Shown one piece after another: positions 1-8,681 of a stretch of DNA of 64,000 nt. This DNA is from ZC4RG30 sp046347045 (GTDB lineage: Bacteria > Pseudomonadota > Gammaproteobacteria > Steroidobacterales > Steroidobacteraceae), in contig JAXMGX010000018.1 in the NCBI GenBank assembly GCA_046347045.1, positions 1 through 64,000 on the forward strand, given 5' to 3'. The notes beneath the pieces are model-generated. The model was not told the origin of the DNA. It ran no database searches and was given only the letters and a program-made list of their open reading frames with translations. A program made the translations under genes and the position numbers. Within the stretch, counting starts at the first letter, position 1; every line of letters begins with the position of its first letter.

Positions 1-1
1 G

Positions 2-292
2 GTCTGCATGGCGGGCTTCGGCATCATCGGCTGCCAGGGTGTGCTCAATGCATCGGCCGGGCTGATCTATCCCGTGTCGTGCAGGCCCACGGGTGTGGGC
101 GCGGCGCTGGGCGTGGGGCGCATCGGCTCATTGAGCGGTCCGGTCGTGGGCGGCTTCGTGGTTGCGCAGCACTGGCCCCAACAGCAGCTTTTCTTCGTGC
201 CCATGCTGCCGCTGGCCATTGCCGCCATCGCCACGCTGATTCTCATCCTGCGCAAAGTGGATGTGCGAGGCGAGGCGGGCGCCGCGCACTAG
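2..292 (+). CDS. MFS transporter, C-terminal fragment (5' end outside window)
   Basis: Only about the last 95 codons are present; the frame is open to the left edge, so the start lies upstream. The residues form two hydrophobic helices separated by a short polar link. The stretch GVGAALGVGRIGSLSGPVVGG resembles the loop and helix near the C-terminus of MFS proteins of the aromatic acid:H+ symporter type. It ends with a short charged tail. The family assignment is by eye from a fragment; the substrate cannot be told. A gap of about 40 bases separates its stop from the convergent stop of the next gene. Confidence 0.6.
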   Translation, partial: VCMAGFGIIGCQGVLNASAGLIYPVSCRPTGVGAALGVGRIGSLSGPVVGGFVVAQHWPQQQLFFVPMLPLAIAAIATLILILRKVDVRGEAGAAH

Positions 293-334
293 CGGACGCG
301 GTGTCAGCGGGCCGGCAGCACGGCGGGCCGCTGG

Positions 335-1558
335 CTACAGGAACAGCTTCACCGACAACTGCGCGCTGTGTTCCACGGCGCGCGGCGTTTCGCCCAGCGC
401 GGCGCGACCGCTGTGGAAGCTGTCGATGCGCAGCCACTCCGCGGCCAGTTCCAGATGCTCGCGCACGGCCCAGGTATAGCCCACCGTCCACGCGTTTCCG
501 TGTTCGTGGGAGAACCAGGCAGCGGCGTCACCCTGTGTCTGGTCGACGCTGAAATCATCGTAGCGTGCCGCCACGCGATGGCGGCCGAACGTGTGCGCCA
601 GCAGCAGGAACTTCGTGTCGAAGTTCCACTTGTTCGCCGGCGCATCATTGACCAGCGTGCTGCCCTTGAGCCATTGCGCGATCAGCGTGGTGCCGCCGGG
701 GTGGTCATAGCGCAATCCCGCCGAATCGAAGCGCGTCTTCCACGCATAGTCGTCGATCGAGGGCTTCTCCGCGGCGGGATCGCCGCGGTTGTCGTAGTGC
801 AGCGCGCGCAGCTCCAGCCCGGTGTCGGTCTTGAGGTAGGCGCCCACGTGGTATCCCGCGCGATTGTCGATCTCCGAGAAGATCACGCGCTGCTCGCGGC
901 CGCCGTAAGCATAGGTGCCGATGCGGCCGAACAGCGGTGTCTGCCGGTCGTTCAACGAGAAGCCGCGCAGCGCAAGTTCCACGCCCGCCGGATCGTTCCA
1001 GCCGAAGACGGCGACGGTTGCGCCAACGTCGACCCGGCCGCCGTCGGCGATGCCCAGGTGTTCCAGCTCATAGGCGGCGCCGATGGTGCGCAGCTCCTCG
1101 CCAACCCAGGTGTTCAGCGCCGAGCTGCTGAGCGTGTAGGGATTGCTCCAGCCGGGCGCGCGATGCTCCAGCGAGATGGGCGGATAGAAGGCGCCGAGCT
1201 TCACATTGGAACGCCATGCGGAATCGGGCACGGGACGCCATTCCACCAGCGCCTCGGTGAGATCGACCACGTTCTTGTCATGCAGGCTCCAGGCAGAGGC
1301 ATCCACCGTGGCATGCCAGTTGCCGCCGATGCCGCCGCGCCAGGCCAGCCGCGCGCGTCCCAGTTGCAGGCCCTCGCTGGTGGAATCGTAGCGCAGCTTG
1401 CCGAAGCCCCCGTCGAGGAAGCCATCGCGCCCGTCGGACGAGACCAGCCGCAAGTCGAGGCTGGCTTCGACTTCGGCGTGCGCGGTGCCGAGGCCCGACA
1501 GCGCCATCGCCAGCACGCACGCGACGAAAATCCCTGGCGCCTTGCGAAGCGCACCCAT
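335..1558 (-). CDS. Putative outer-membrane beta-barrel (porin-like) protein
   Basis: The 407-residue product begins with a clear Sec signal peptide (about residues 1-28, ending in THAHA-like small residues before EVEAS). The rest is an alternating, aromatic-rich beta pattern ending in SVKLFL, with a terminal Leu after Phe as in many outer-membrane barrels. No enzymatic motif is visible. I chose the ATG at 1558 because it overlaps the stop of the upstream cupredoxin gene (TGATG), which implies translational coupling; a TTG one codon earlier is the alternative. It probably acts in the outer membrane with the cupredoxin-like protein. The family resembles phosphate-selective or general porins but I cannot name a member. 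It ends close to the convergent MFS gene. Confidence 0.6.
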   Translation of the reverse strand: MGALRKAPGIFVACVLAMALSGLGTAHAEVEASLDLRLVSSDGRDGFLDGGFGKLRYDSTSEGLQLGRARLAWRGGIGGNWHATVDASAWSLHDKNVVDLTEALVEWRPVPDSAWRSNVKLGAFYPPISLEHRAPGWSNPYTLSSSALNTWVGEELRTIGAAYELEHLGIADGGRVDVGATVAVFGWNDPAGVELALRGFSLNDRQTPLFGRIGTYAYGGREQRVIFSEIDNRAGYHVGAYLKTDTGLELRALHYDNRGDPAAEKPSIDDYAWKTRFDSAGLRYDHPGGTTLIAQWLKGSTLVNDAPANKWNFDTKFLLLAHTFGRHRVAARYDDFSVDQTQGDAAAWFSHEHGNAWTVGYTWAVREHLELAAEWLRIDSFHSGRAALGETPRAVEHSAQLSVKLFL

Positions 1559-2196
1559 CAATACACGTCCCAGTTCGACGGCTGTTGCGAGTCGCTGCGC
1601 AGCTTCAACGGCATGGCTGCGCGCAGCGTCAGCTTCGCGCCGCCGGCAGGCACCGTGATGGTCTGCTCCAGCACCGGCCGCTGCACGCGCGACAGTGGAT
1701 GCCAGATCTCGACGCGATACTCACCCGGCTCCACATCGCCTGCGTTCCACGTGCCACTGGCATCGGTGCGGCCGAAGTACTGCGCCTCGACCACATATAC
1801 ATAGGCGCGCATCTGGTCGTGGATGTTGCAGCCGAGCGTGACCACGCCCGCGCGATCGAACAGCACCGGGGGATAGGGCTTGCCACGGTACAGCGGCAAC
1901 TGGAATTTCTTCGCCGGTGAGAACGAATAGACCTGGTGGCTCACCGAATCGCTGTTCGGGAACACCACCTGCGATCCCACCGGGATCACCAGCACCTTCG
2001 GCACGAAGGTGCGGTCGACCTGATCGACCACCGCCGCAGCGGGTTTGGCCACCGGGCGTGCCGCGTCGCTGCTGCGCAGCGTCACCACCGTGCCGGCGAA
2101 TCCCTTGCCATCCACACCCACGAAACCGAGCTGCAGCGGCGCCGCCACCGCTGCCGGCATCGCGAACGCCAGCAGTGTTATGAATACAAGTCGCAT
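1558..2196 (-). CDS. Periplasmic cupredoxin-like protein (methylamine utilization protein-like)
   Basis: The 212-residue protein has a Sec signal peptide (residues 1-18, ending AVAA). A plastocyanin-like domain covers about residues 20-140. The type 1 copper ligands are visible: His in the segment DSVSHQVYSF and the trio Cys-x2-His-x2-Met in LGCNIHDQMRAYVYV. After it, about residues 145-185, comes a carboxypeptidase-regulatory/FN3-like strand pattern containing VEPGEYRVEIWHP. This two-domain layout is usually annotated 'methylamine utilization protein', although no methylamine genes lie nearby. It is the first gene of a two-gene unit with the porin and is divergent from the EAL gene across 73 bases. 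A role in copper or redox signalling is inference. Confidence 0.72.
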   Translation of the reverse strand: MRLVFITLLAFAMPAAVAAPLQLGFVGVDGKGFAGTVVTLRSSDAARPVAKPAAAVVDQVDRTFVPKVLVIPVGSQVVFPNSDSVSHQVYSFSPAKKFQLPLYRGKPYPPVLFDRAGVVTLGCNIHDQMRAYVYVVEAQYFGRTDASGTWNAGDVEPGEYRVEIWHPLSRVQRPVLEQTITVPAGGAKLTLRAAMPLKLRSDSQQPSNWDVY

Positions 2197-2269
2197 TTCA
2201 GGGCTTTACAGATCGCCTGCGGAACGTGCGCGCACTAGGATTTCTCCCTGGGCTATTGAACATCACCCG

Positions 2270-4657
2270 ATGCTGAGCTTTCGCAACCGGCTTCTCATAC
2301 TGCTGATCGGCCTCGTGGTCGGGGCCCAGACCGTGACGCTGTTCACGGCGCTGGCCAGCACCTCCGCCACGGTGCGCGGCCGTGCCGACGAGCAGCTCGT
2401 GGCCGGCGCGCACATCGCGCAGCAACTGCTGGAATACCGCGAACGACAGCTCAGCAATGCCGTGGCCGTGCTGACCGCGGACTACGGCCTGCGTGAGGCG
2501 GTGGCTTCCGGCGACCGGCCGACGGTGGGTTCGGCGCTGGTGAACCATGCGGCGCGCATCGGCGCCGACCTCACCGTGGCGGTGGACATGGACGGGCAGG
2601 TGATCGCGCGCGGCGACGCGGGGCATGCCGTGGATCCGGCGTTGCTGGCGGCGCTGAACGCGCCCGACGATGGCCTGCGTGACAGCACGCGCTTCATCGT
2701 CACGCCCTCGGGCGTCTGGCAGGTATTCGTTTCGCCGGTGCTCGCGCCCGACGAGATCGGCCGCGTGGCGCTGGGTTTCGCCGTCGACGAGCGGCTTGCC
2801 CGCCAACTGCGCGATCTGGTCGGTGTGGATGTGGCCTTCCTCACCGGGCCGGTGGGTGGGCAGACCATCGCCGCAACCACGATCGGCGCGCTGCGCAACA
2901 CCGGTTTCACCGTGCATGCAGGCCTGCGCAGCTCGCCTGCCAGCATCGACATCGGCGGCGAGGACTATCTCGCCACGGCCACGCACCTGGATTCGCGTCG
3001 CACGCTGCTGGATCTGGCGCTGTTCAAGCCCATGCAGGAAGTGATGGCCCCGTACCGCGAGCTGGCGCTGAACCTCGGCCTCATCGTCGGAGTGACGCTG
3101 GCTGCCGCGGTGATCGCCGGCATCTACCTGGGTCGCAGCGCTGCGCGTCCCGTGCAGCAGCTCGCCGCCGGCGCCGCGCGCATCGCGGCCGGCGACTACT
3201 CGCAGGGCGTGGTGGGCACGGGTCCGCGCGAACTGGGGCGTCTGGCCGATGCCTTCAACAGCATGCAGCGCGGCATCGCCGAGCGCGAATCGCGATTGAT
3301 GCACATGGCGCGGCATGATTCCAGCACCGGCCTGCCCAACCGTCTGCATGCGGAGCAATGGCTGGAGCAGAAACTGCAGGGCATGACGCGCGACCAGCAG
3401 CTCTGCGTGGTACTGGTGGCTGTGCAGAACCTGCAGGAGATTTCCGCGACGCTGGGGTTCGGCATCGCCGGCGAACTGGTGGAGCATTTGGCGCGCTGCC
3501 TCGCGCCCTGGCAGGGCGAGCAGGGCCTGGTGGCGCGGGTGGACAGCATGCACTTCCTCGTCGCCGGCTCGGCACTGGCCGAGGACGATATCAACGCACT
3601 GCTGCAGCAGGTACGGCAGCGCTGCACGGAGCCGCTGAGCACCTCGGGCATTGCGCTGCATGCGGCCGTGGTGTTGGGCGCGGCAGTGGCGCCGCGGCAT
3701 GGCCACACCGCCAATGAACTGCTGCGCTGTGCCGAGGCCGCGGTGGAAACCGCCACGCAGCGGAAGCTGGCACATGCCTTCTTCGAGCATGCCAGCGACG
3801 AGGTACAGCGCCGGCGACTGAAGCTGGGCGCCGAACTGCCGGTGGCGCTGGCCACCGGGCAACTGTACCTGCAGTACCAGCCGAAGTTCCGCCTGGGCGA
3901 TCGCCGCGTCGCGGGGCTCGAGGCGCTGGTGCGCTGGCGCCACCCCGAGCTGGGCACGATCTCGCCGGCCGAGTTCATTCCCATCGCCGAGCGCACCGGT
4001 GCCTCCGGCGCACTGACGCGCTGGGTGCTGCGCGCGGCGCTGGTGCAGCTCGCGCAGTGGGAGGCCCAGGGTGTGCGCGTGGAGATGGCCGTGAATTTCT
4101 CGGCGACTGACATCCTCGATACCGGCATGCTGCAGCATGTGCTGGAAGTGCTGCGCGACACGCAGGTGGCTGCCGGCTCGCTGACCATCGAGATCACCGA
4201 AAGCGTGATGCTGAACGAACCCGAGGCGGCGCGGCGCAACATGGAACTGCTGCGCGTTGCCGGCGTCCGCTTCTCCATCGACGACTTCGGCACGGGCTAT
4301 TCATCGCTGTCGCAATTGCGCGATCTGGCCGCCGACGAGCTGAAGATCGATCAGGCCTTCGTGCGGCGGCTCACCGACGCGCCCGAACACCAGGCCGTGA
4401 TCCGCGCCATCGTCGATCTTGCGCATGGACTCGGCCTGCGCACGGTGGCCGAAGGCGTGGAAACCGAGGCGCAGTGGCGGCAGCTCGTCGAACTGGGCTG
4501 CGATTACGCGCAGGGCTACCTGACGGGCAAACCGCAGTCGGCGCAGGATCTTGTGCCGCTGCTGCAGACGGCGCGTGATGCGCAGATGCAGGACACTGCA
4601 CGCACCGCATCGCTGCGCGTGCTGGAACTGCGCCGCGTCAACGACGCGGAGTCGTAG
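2270..4657 (+). CDS. Membrane-bound sensor: CACHE-like/HAMP/degenerate GGDEF/EAL c-di-GMP phosphodiesterase
   Basis: A 795-residue inner-membrane protein. It has TM1 at about 7-27, a periplasmic sensor domain of about 235 residues that looks CACHE-like, TM2 at about 265-289, HAMP at about 290-345, a GGDEF-like domain at about 350-510 and EAL at about 530-770. The GGDEF signature is lost (RVDSMHFLV at about residue 425), so cyclase activity is unlikely. The EAL domain keeps its metal and catalytic residues: EALVRW, VNFS, IEITES, DDFGTGYSS, LKID and VAEGVE. It therefore probably hydrolyses c-di-GMP in response to a periplasmic signal. I chose the ATG at 2270 because the signal-anchor begins there; an in-frame upstream extension has no protein character. 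Its 3' end overlaps the convergent debranching enzyme gene by 20 bases. Confidence 0.88.
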   Translation: MLSFRNRLLILLIGLVVGAQTVTLFTALASTSATVRGRADEQLVAGAHIAQQLLEYRERQLSNAVAVLTADYGLREAVASGDRPTVGSALVNHAARIGADLTVAVDMDGQVIARGDAGHAVDPALLAALNAPDDGLRDSTRFIVTPSGVWQVFVSPVLAPDEIGRVALGFAVDERLARQLRDLVGVDVAFLTGPVGGQTIAATTIGALRNTGFTVHAGLRSSPASIDIGGEDYLATATHLDSRRTLLDLALFKPMQEVMAPYRELALNLGLIVGVTLAAAVIAGIYLGRSAARPVQQLAAGAARIAAGDYSQGVVGTGPRELGRLADAFNSMQRGIAERESRLMHMARHDSSTGLPNRLHAEQWLEQKLQGMTRDQQLCVVLVAVQNLQEISATLGFGIAGELVEHLARCLAPWQGEQGLVARVDSMHFLVAGSALAEDDINALLQQVRQRCTEPLSTSGIALHAAVVLGAAVAPRHGHTANELLRCAEAAVETATQRKLAHAFFEHASDEVQRRRLKLGAELPVALATGQLYLQYQPKFRLGDRRVAGLEALVRWRHPELGTISPAEFIPIAERTGASGALTRWVLRAALVQLAQWEAQGVRVEMAVNFSATDILDTGMLQHVLEVLRDTQVAAGSLTIEITESVMLNEPEAARRNMELLRVAGVRFSIDDFGTGYSSLSQLRDLAADELKIDQAFVRRLTDAPEHQAVIRAIVDLAHGLGLRTVAEGVETEAQWRQLVELGCDYAQGYLTGKPQSAQDLVPLLQTARDAQMQDTARTASLRVLELRRVNDAES

Positions 4658-6692
4658 CCCTGTCGACGGCGGCCTCCCGCCTGGCACCCGGTGTCGCCAG
4701 CTTCTTCCAGCAGCGCAGCACTTCGGCCACGCTCCAGGCTTGCGCGATGCAGCCATGCGCCGTGTGGGGCCACTCGCCATCGAACACCTCGCTGATGCTG
4801 CCCAGGCCCGCAACCTGCAGATGTTCCGGAAAGGCCGCGAGCAGATCCTCGGCCGTGTCGGCGTCGCCGGCGGATTTCAGGCAGGCATCGATGTAGGATC
4901 CCAGCAACCAGGGCCACACCGTGCCCTGATGGTAGGCCGCATCGCGGCTGCGCAGATTGCCGTGGTAGCTGCGGCTGTACTGGCGGTCGTTTTCATCCAG
5001 CGTGCGCAGCCCCACCGGCGTCAGCAGTGCCGTGCGCACCGTGTGCAGCACCGCGGCCCAGCGCGTCTCATCCAGCACGGGGTGATCGAGCGAGATGGCG
5101 AATAGCTGGTTGGGCCGCAGGCGGGCATCGTCGCCATTGTCGCTGTCGACCACATCGAACAGGCAGTTGGCGTCCGGATTCCAGAAGCGGGTGTTGAACG
5201 AGCGGCGCGCCAGTGCGGCGCGGGCTGCGTAGTCCTCGCGCGCCGCGGCCTGCGTGTCCCACTGGCTCATCAGGCACAACGCGTTGTACCACAGCGCCTG
5301 GATCTCCACCGGCTTGCCGCGCCGCGGTGTCACGATCCAGTCGCCCATGTGCGCATCCATCCACGTCAACGCATTCTGTGGCGTGCCGCTGCGCAGCAAC
5401 CCATCGCCCGGATCCACACCGATGTTGAAGCGCGTGCCCTGGATGTGATGACGCATGACATCGCGCAGCGCTGGCAGCAGTTCATCCACCAGACCGACAT
5501 CGCCGGTGATGCCCACATACCGGTGGATGGCGTGGAAGTACCACAGCGTGGCATCGACGGTGTGATACCAGCCTTCACGCGAACCCTCCGGAAAGAGGTT
5601 GGGCAGCAACCCATCGCGCAGATAGTGCGAGAAGGTCAGGAGCGTGGCGCGCGCCTCGGCATGGCGTCCGGTGGCCAGCATCAGTCCTTCCAGCGAGATC
5701 ATGGTGTCGCGGCCCCAGTCCAGGAACCAATGGTAGCCGGCCACCACGGTGCGCAGCGCATGCCCCTGCTTCGATGCTTCGGCGGATTCCTCCGCGCGGT
5801 TGCCGGGCAGGATCAGGAACTGGTCGGCTGCGACGGCCAGACGCGCCAGCGTCGCGTCGCTGCCGGCACCGGCGCGCTCGACCAGCCCGGCGATGCGCGT
5901 TCGTTCCTCTTCGAACGGGCGCTCCACGTCGGTCTGCGGATGGCTCTCATCGGTGGTCATCACCAGGATGCAGGGTGCATGCGGCTCGGCATGCCACTCC
6001 CAGCAGCCCGGGCTTGCGATGACCTCGTGGCTGTCATAGCCGCGCGCGTCCTCGCGCCACAGGAATGAATCCATTTCCTCCTCGGCCTCGGTGATGAACC
6101 TTGCGCCCGGTGAATGCAGTCGCATCGCCAGCCACAGCTCGCTGTCGGCAAGACCCACGCGGCATTCGCCATCCTCGGGCACCGCAACTTCAAAGCGGCC
6201 GTAGCCCGCGTGCTGCAGCGGCGCATCCTGGCGCCGGAAGGGCAGCCATGGACGCAGCCTGATCCGCGCCGGCGTGTCGCTCTTGAGTTCATAGCGCAGA
6301 CAGGCCGTGTTGCGCAGATGCGGCATCACCAGCCGCCGCTCCAGCACCAGATCGGCGCAGGCAAAAGTCCAGCAGGCGGTGTTGCCGTCGAGATGGAAAT
6401 CCCGTAGCCAGGTGCCATTGCAGGGCGCAAGTGCATTGTCCACGCGGTCGCTGCCGCCCAGCCTCACTGTTTGCCCCGCAATGTCGATCTCTTCGTCGAA
6501 GCGCGACACCAGCACATGTCGTCCGCGCGGCCGCGGCAGGTTGGGCACGAACATGCCGTGATAGCGGCGCGTGCACACGCCGGCCAGCGAACCGGAGGCA
6601 TAGCCGCCGAGCCCATTGGTGATGAGCCACTCGCGCGTGCGCCAGCCGATGACATCGCTCACCGGCGGCAGCGGAATGTCCAGCCGCGTCAT
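4638..6692 (-). CDS. Glycogen debranching enzyme, amylo-alpha-1,6-glucosidase type (GH133-like)
   Basis: 684 residues with an N-terminal GDE_N-type domain (ITNGLGGYASGSLAG near residue 25, then CTRRYHGM) and a C-terminal (alpha/alpha)6 domain. The latter carries FLDWGRDTMISLEGLMLATG and the later motifs WYHTVDATLWYFHA and YHQGTVWPWLLG. These are hallmarks of archaeal/bacterial amylo-alpha-1,6-glucosidases that remove alpha-1,6 branch stubs from glycogen in the cytoplasm. The start at 6692 is chosen because its ATG overlaps the treZ stop (ATGA, 6689-6692). It probably supplies linear maltodextrin to TreY/TreZ. It belongs to a different fold family from the GlgX enzyme at 13.6-15.7 kb, so the region encodes two debranching enzymes. 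Confidence 0.9.
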   Translation of the reverse strand: MTRLDIPLPPVSDVIGWRTREWLITNGLGGYASGSLAGVCTRRYHGMFVPNLPRPRGRHVLVSRFDEEIDIAGQTVRLGGSDRVDNALAPCNGTWLRDFHLDGNTACWTFACADLVLERRLVMPHLRNTACLRYELKSDTPARIRLRPWLPFRRQDAPLQHAGYGRFEVAVPEDGECRVGLADSELWLAMRLHSPGARFITEAEEEMDSFLWREDARGYDSHEVIASPGCWEWHAEPHAPCILVMTTDESHPQTDVERPFEEERTRIAGLVERAGAGSDATLARLAVAADQFLILPGNRAEESAEASKQGHALRTVVAGYHWFLDWGRDTMISLEGLMLATGRHAEARATLLTFSHYLRDGLLPNLFPEGSREGWYHTVDATLWYFHAIHRYVGITGDVGLVDELLPALRDVMRHHIQGTRFNIGVDPGDGLLRSGTPQNALTWMDAHMGDWIVTPRRGKPVEIQALWYNALCLMSQWDTQAAAREDYAARAALARRSFNTRFWNPDANCLFDVVDSDNGDDARLRPNQLFAISLDHPVLDETRWAAVLHTVRTALLTPVGLRTLDENDRQYSRSYHGNLRSRDAAYHQGTVWPWLLGSYIDACLKSAGDADTAEDLLAAFPEHLQVAGLGSISEVFDGEWPHTAHGCIAQAWSVAEVLRCWKKLATPGARREAAVDRATTPRR

Positions 6693-8533
6693 CGGTCGCC
6701 GGCGGGCACCGCCGCGAGCAGCATGGCGCAGTGGCCCGGCAGCATCCATCCCTGCGCCGGATGCGGGTCCGTCGCGCCGCTGCCGCCGTAGCACACGGAC
6801 TCGCTGGACCAGATCATTTCCCAGCGCCTTTGCGCCGGCGGCGCGAGCAGCGGCTCGGGCATGGCGCGATCGCGCAGGTCGAGGCCCATGTTCACCACCA
6901 GCAGCCGGTCGGCACGCGAACCATGGAACCAGCGCAGCACGAAGGCATCATCGCCGAGCACGGCACCGTCCAGCCCATGCCGACCCTGCGCACTGATCAC
7001 GGGGTCGTCGCGCCGCAGCGCCAGCAGGTCGCGATGCAGTCGCAGCGCGGGCGAGTCTTCGCGGCATTCGCGCCAGTCGATGCGGCTGCGCAGGAAGGTG
7101 GATTCAGCGGCCGGGTCGGGCAGCGCGGCAACGCCGTCCGCCGACGCGGCGCCCGGGAACTGCGACAGGAAATCGCGCCGACCCTGCCACACCTGGCCTC
7201 GCAACGGCTCCTCATGATCGGCAAAGAACAGGAATGGCGCGGAAGCGCTGAACTCCTGCCCCATGAACAGCAGCGGCGTCTGCGGACCGAGCAGCAGCAC
7301 TGCCGTGAGCACGCGGAACAGCGCAGGGCTTGCGATCTGGTGCAGCCGCAGTCCGCCGAGACTGTTCGCCACCTGATCGTGATTCTGCAGATAGGCAATG
7401 CAGTGGCTTGCGGCACCGGCCAGTGGCGCGCCCCGCGGCTGCTTCTGCCAGGTGTAGTACTGGCCCTGGTACAGGAAACCCCGCCGCGCGGTGGAAATGA
7501 ACTCCTGCGGGCTGCCGAGGTAATCGTCGTAGTAGGCATCGCGCCTGCCACTGGCCGCGACGCGGGCCGTGTGGTGGAAGTCGTCATTCCACAGCGCATC
7601 GAGGCCCATCCCGCCCTGCGATTCCGGCAGCAGCCAGTCGGCGCGCTGCGGCTCGTTTTCGGCCATCACCAGCACCTGGCGCTCGCCCGCCGCGCGGCGT
7701 ACGGCAGCGGTGAGTTCCGCAACCAGATGGCGCGGTCCGTCATCGAAGATGCTCTGCGTGGCATCGAGCCGCAACCCGTCAAGGTGAAAATCGCGTACCC
7801 ATTCGCAGGCGCTGGCGATGACGAACTCGCGCACCGCCTGCGAGCCCTCGCCGTCATAGTTGATGGCTTCGCCCCATTCTGTGGCACGTGGCGTGAAGTA
7901 GTGCGGACTGAACCGCGACAGATAGTTGCCATCTGGCCCGAAGTGGTTGTAGACCACATCGAGGATGACGGCGATGCCATGTCGGTGCGCCGCATCCACG
8001 AAGGCCTTGAAGGCCGCATAGGGTCCGTAGTTGTGCGAAGGCGCGAACCACGACACCCCGTCATAACCCCAGTTGAATCGCCCCGGGCATTCGAACACCG
8101 GCATCACTTCCACGGCGGTCACGCCCAGTTCGCGCAGATGCGCAAGATGCGTGGCAGCCGCCGCGAAGGTGCCTTCGGGCGTGAACGCGCCGATGTGCAG
8201 TTCATAGAGCACGAGACCCGCAAGCTGCACGCCGCGCCACGCTGAATCGCTCCATGCAAAGCCGGTGTCGACCACCGCAGAGGGCCCATGCGGTCCTTCC
8301 GGTTGGTAACGGCTGCAGGGGTCCGGCAGCCGCTCGTCGATCACGTACCAGTAGCGGTCGCCCGCACTCACATCCGCCAGGGCGAGCTGGTGGAATCCAT
8401 CGGCCAGGCGCTGCATCGCATGCCGGCGCACGCCTGCAGGGGTGTGCAGCTCCACCAGCAGCGTGGGCGTGGCCGGCGCCCAGACACGGAAGTCACAGTG
8501 CGTGCCGCGCAACGCGGCGCCAAGCGTAGTCAT
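6689..8533 (-). CDS. treZ: Malto-oligosyltrehalose trehalohydrolase
   Basis: The 614-residue GH13 enzyme releases trehalose from maltooligosyl-trehalose in the TreY/TreZ pathway. It has an N-terminal CBM48/E-set domain (FRVWAPATPTLLVELHTPAG) and then the GH13 barrel. Visible motifs are VILDVVYNHFGPDGNYL (region I), LDGLRLDATQSI with the nucleophile Asp (region II), VMAENEP with the acid/base Glu (region III) and LQNHDQVANS (region IV). ILDVVYNHFGP followed by a Phe/His-rich segment is typical of TreZ and not of GlgB. The start at 8533 gives MTTLGAALRG just before the E-set domain; a frame extension of 23 codons upstream is unlikely. Its stop overlaps the downstream debranching enzyme start by 4 bases. 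Confidence 0.93.
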   Translation of the reverse strand: MTTLGAALRGTHCDFRVWAPATPTLLVELHTPAGVRRHAMQRLADGFHQLALADVSAGDRYWYVIDERLPDPCSRYQPEGPHGPSAVVDTGFAWSDSAWRGVQLAGLVLYELHIGAFTPEGTFAAAATHLAHLRELGVTAVEVMPVFECPGRFNWGYDGVSWFAPSHNYGPYAAFKAFVDAAHRHGIAVILDVVYNHFGPDGNYLSRFSPHYFTPRATEWGEAINYDGEGSQAVREFVIASACEWVRDFHLDGLRLDATQSIFDDGPRHLVAELTAAVRRAAGERQVLVMAENEPQRADWLLPESQGGMGLDALWNDDFHHTARVAASGRRDAYYDDYLGSPQEFISTARRGFLYQGQYYTWQKQPRGAPLAGAASHCIAYLQNHDQVANSLGGLRLHQIASPALFRVLTAVLLLGPQTPLLFMGQEFSASAPFLFFADHEEPLRGQVWQGRRDFLSQFPGAASADGVAALPDPAAESTFLRSRIDWRECREDSPALRLHRDLLALRRDDPVISAQGRHGLDGAVLGDDAFVLRWFHGSRADRLLVVNMGLDLRDRAMPEPLLAPPAQRRWEMIWSSESVCYGGSGATDPHPAQGWMLPGHCAMLLAAVPAGDR

Positions 8534-8681
8534 CTGAACTGAAGCATAGGGAAGCGTCGCCGCAGATGGTCGCCCACGCCCGGCGCATTGGCGCGTAAGC
8601 ATTGTCCGACGCCATGCCGCGGTTGACCCGCCGCAGTCGAACGACTTGTACTAATTGATCCATCCACCGCTGGAGGTACAG

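Noticed and set aside
368..1804. A 478-codon plus-strand frame opposite the porin and cupredoxin genes
   Set aside because: The minus-strand frames have signal peptides, copper ligands and a coupled TGATG junction; this frame has no such support.
2198..4138. A 646-codon minus-strand frame opposite the first EAL gene
   Set aside because: It has a shadow composition (Gln/His/Arg-rich) and no domain; the plus-strand EAL protein has all its domain motifs.
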